Positions 61,640 through 64,000 of a stretch of 64,000 nt of DNA are shown here, one piece after another (position 1 is the first letter of the stretch; every line of letters starts with the position of its first letter). The translations under genes were made by a program, and so were the position numbers. This DNA is from Amyelois transitella (lineage: Eukaryota; Arthropoda; Insecta; Lepidoptera; Pyralidae). The stretch is from the NCBI RefSeq assembly GCF_032362555.1, contig NC_083506.1, forward strand, positions 8,727,501-8,791,500, given 5' to 3'. The notes under the pieces are model-generated. The model ran no database searches, was not told the origin of the DNA, and saw only the letters and a program-made list of their open reading frames with translations.

Positions 61640-61760
61640 AAATAAAGGCGAGAAAAAGGATAGCGAGATTTTGTTTTTACAAGCGCGGTTAGCGGCCGCC
61701 GCGTCGGCCGACCAATTAAAGATTATTACCTCGTATTTGCATAATATTGGGGTATAATAG
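61640..61760. other. GC-rich non-coding island 5
   Basis: GCGGTTAGCGGCCGCCGCGT, CGGCCGACCAATTAAAG and an exact octamer ATTTGCAT at 61735-61742. No frame or splice evidence. Candidate regulatory DNA only. Confidence 0.25.
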
Positions 61761-62229
61761 AAATTTATATGAAATGGCGAAATATGAAACCGGTGCGGTT
61801 ACGTGTTACAGCTGCTGAGTTGGTGTAGCGGTTGGGACGGGACCTTCTAACTTGATTTTATATCTCTGAATCGTCTTCTAAAACGAAAAATCAAACTGAT
61901 GATTATTCATCTGTGAACGAAGTTAACATTGAACATAACTTTGTAATGTTGTCAAATTTTAACTTTTTTCAATATTTTATATTGACTTAATATTACATTA
62001 ATTTTTTTTAATGAAGCACTCAACGTCACGTATAGAACTACCACTCCCGACGATATGTATAAATATAACTTACTATTGATTATTAACCTAATAAATAGAA
62101 AATCATCAGGATGGTCCAAGGCACACCCCGAGTTCCTCTCCAGAAGGGTGACGATGTAACCGGGACTAAAGCCAGGAGGAAGAAGAGTAAATAGAAAATC
62201 ATAATAACCTCTATCCAAACCCATTATTC

Positions 62230-62540
62230 ACAAAACCTTTCACGGGCGAGTTAGCGTCGCGACCATGCGCTTAATTTGGCGGAGTTTTGCAAAAGGGACA
62301 AATACTTGCCCATAATTTGGCAAAAATCCTTAGGAGCACTTGAAAATGTGGGGCGGCTGTCTCGAGCACACGTACTAAAAGTTTGTAAGAGCGTCCCGAC
62401 GAGAAATCTCCTCGGAAGTCGGAGATTTATGGCGGCAGTTACCGTGACGCAGGTATTTTTGCTCTCGAGAAAACTGACCAATGCCTCGACAAAAATTTTT
62501 TGCTGCTTTTTGTCGCAGGCGGTCTTAATCACGGAGACGT
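62230..62540. other. GC-richer non-coding island 6
   Basis: About 300 bases (for example GGGGCGGCTGTCTCGAGCAC and AAATCTCCTCGGAAGTCGG, the latter able to form a small hairpin with GGAGATTT). It is open in two opposite frames, but neither has splice sites or recognisable protein features. Confidence 0.3.
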
Positions 62541-63499
62541 GTTAAATGAAGAAAATGTTTTACGCTTAGGATAGTAATTATGAAGATTTTTGATGAAAGC
62601 CATGTTAGTGTCTGGTCACGGAAAAAGACTGAAAACAAAAAAAGATAATATTAATAAATTAAGAGCTCACTAAACACAAACACTGGATAGAGTAAAAGAA
62701 CCTAACTCTCGGAGAAAAAAGCGTGAACATAGGAAAAATAAATTGACAATTGCTGATACAAGCAAGTTAAATAACTCTCCAGACGCCAGATGGATGACGA
62801 TTAACCATGGGTTTATGATGACACATTAATTTGAACACAATGAAGAACATGAAAAGTAGCAAATGCAAAGAAATTATTATGTTTATTGACAGGCTGCTAG
62901 CGATGTTGTGAACCAAAGTATACACTTTGGTGTATACACACCCCAGACGCTCATCTCGGCTAGATGAAAGTAATTAAGAGTTTCCTCACTTGTTGATTTC
63001 ATTATCCTTATCGATTGAGAAAAAGCAATCTATTTTGCTGGCGGTGGTTGGCATTAGAAGTTGATTGGCGAAGCTTATAGTATCAACAGCATCCAGAAGT
63101 TAGTAGAGGCGCGAGGTCCGTAGGCGGCGGGCAGAGGCCGATAAACTTAAATTAAATAAACACTGTTTATTTGTTGAGGATGTGTTTGAGATCGCTTAGA
63201 ATGTACAGCCACCGATGAATTTAAACCCTTTTACCCTCTTGAAATATTGTCTGCTGAAAATTCGGAACTGAAAGGGTGTACTCCCAAAGTTCAAATAACA
63301 TATTAATAATTTTATGTAAGTTTGTTTGCAGAGTTTGTAATCAAAATCTCGAAATAAATCCAATAAAAGCCCTCTCTCTCTAAAATGACGTAAAATGGTA
63401 TCTATATTCGAAGATGTAAATTAAAAATAAAACATTTACTACATACTTACTTAAATTATCTTGTGTATTTGTACATATTTTAATACATTTATATGTATA

Positions 63500-63680
63500 A
63501 TTACTCCTCGTTCCCGTTGCCATACCGTCCCTTCATACTTCTTTTGCTTCGTACACATTCTTTACTCCCTTCATGCAACCTAATGGGCAGTTCTTTACCT
63601 AACCTTTTAATATAGAAAGTTTGCAGGGACCGTGGCAAGCGGAAAGGTGTAGTATTTGCCTACTTTTTAGTGAAAGCCTT
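63500..63680. pseudogene. LINE-B fragments, rearranged
   Basis: The minus strand near 63575-63545 encodes MKGVKNVYEAKEV-like residues, and plus-strand 63620-63665 has GGGACCGTGGCAAGCGGAAAG, GTGTAGTATTTGCCTAC. Both are LINE-B pieces, in opposite orientation to each other, so the relic is rearranged. Confidence 0.5.
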
Positions 63681-64000
63681 AAAGTAAGTTCCAGACTTGT
63701 GTTATGCGGGATAATAACTAAACGACACTAAATTTTAGAATAATAAATACTTAAATAGACAAACATTCAAGAACCAGGTCAATCAAAAAAAGTTCGAATT
63801 GAATCCGGGACCTTTTTTTTCAGAGACTCGATTCCGTCAAGTGCCCCAAACAGGCCGTCCCGGTCTGAATGTACGACCTTTCGATATATTCGCCTTTCGG
63901 TATTTGTGCATGTTAAAAATAATAATAGAAATACATCAGTATACTTGGTCCTTTATTTAATAGTATTAACGATCTTTGAAAATAAACTACTAAAGCACTG

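Larger units (their letters stand above)
44111..64000. other. Gene-poor right third of the window
   Basis: No protein exon with convincing frame and splice sites was found on either strand. Repeats are sparser than on the left; those seen are listed separately. Between them lie AT-rich stretches and a few GC-richer islands, also listed. I recognise nothing in 44895-45540, 45930-46390, 46565-47130, 47160-47700, 47895-49080, 49905-51125, 51660-52785, 53155-54550, 54810-55395, 55725-57260, 57325-58415, 58760-61635, 61765-62225, 62545-63495 and 63685-64000. Confidence 0.5.

Noticed and set aside
61808..61850. tRNA-like A box (GTTGGTGTAGCGGTTGGG)
   Set aside because: No B box or cloverleaf follows; at most a truncated SINE head.
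62251..62545. Two opposite ~90-codon frames over the same bases
   Set aside because: Open frames on both strands are expected in a GC-richer island; neither has gene signals.
1..64000. CRISPR array, bacterial operon, rRNA or intact viral genome
   Set aside because: No regularly spaced repeats, ribosome-binding-site-led gene clusters, rRNA sequence or viral genes were found.

Overview
The window is eukaryotic nuclear DNA, most likely from a moth or butterfly (Lepidoptera). It is AT-rich and intron-rich, and it carries a canonical nuclear tRNA-Pro gene. It also carries repeat families I recognise as typical of lepidopteran genomes: short Helitrons ending in CTAG with a GAC-GAA-GTC type 3' hairpin, tRNA-derived SINEs, and an element bounded by AGGGTTCCGT. 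I see no bacterial operon, CRISPR array, rRNA gene or recognisable viral gene. Most open reading frames longer than 60 codons are chance frames or transposon remains.

Three host protein-coding genes can be supported. Gene M lies on the minus strand at the left edge. It has a predicted Inr-type promoter near 22251, an AUG-free first exon (21958-22251), a first intron of about 21 kb (952-21957) full of transposons, and a second exon (820-951) with the start codon at 890. It then runs off the left edge, so its product is unknown. Next to its promoter, on the plus strand, is a tRNA-Pro(TGG) gene (22637-22708).

Genes S1 (TATA box at 26673, coding exons 29549-33754) and S2 (TATA box at 40691, coding exons 41804-44000) are both on the plus strand. 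They share one plan: a TATAAAAG promoter, a short non-coding first exon, then an exon encoding a signal peptide, a pro-segment and a Lys-Arg site. In both, the next intron is phase 1 and splits a Gly codon shortly after Lys-Arg. S1 would release a lysine-rich, hydrophobic, His-tailed product, and S2 a Gly/Ala-rich then Tyr/Gly-rich product. They look like secreted precursors of cuticle-protein or secreted-peptide type and may be paralogues. S1 also carries a partial tandem copy of its coding exon inside its own intron.

The rest is transposon-derived or unassigned. A dispersed element called family A here, about 255 bp, occurs at least 15 times on both strands. A LINE (LINE-B) is present only as 3' pieces and shares family A's 3' tail. 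The stretch 8171-10890 is a nested mosaic: a Jockey-like LINE 3' end interrupted by two Helitrons, one with an OTU-protease fragment. Its tail is shared with two SINEs at 54557 and 58421. A 1.15-kb element with terminal inverted repeats and at least nine internal copies of a TGGACGAAAACTAG-like motif lies at 15385-16532. The right third (44-64 kb) is repeat-poor and holds several GC-richer non-coding islands but no exon I can defend. There are several striking perfect palindromes.
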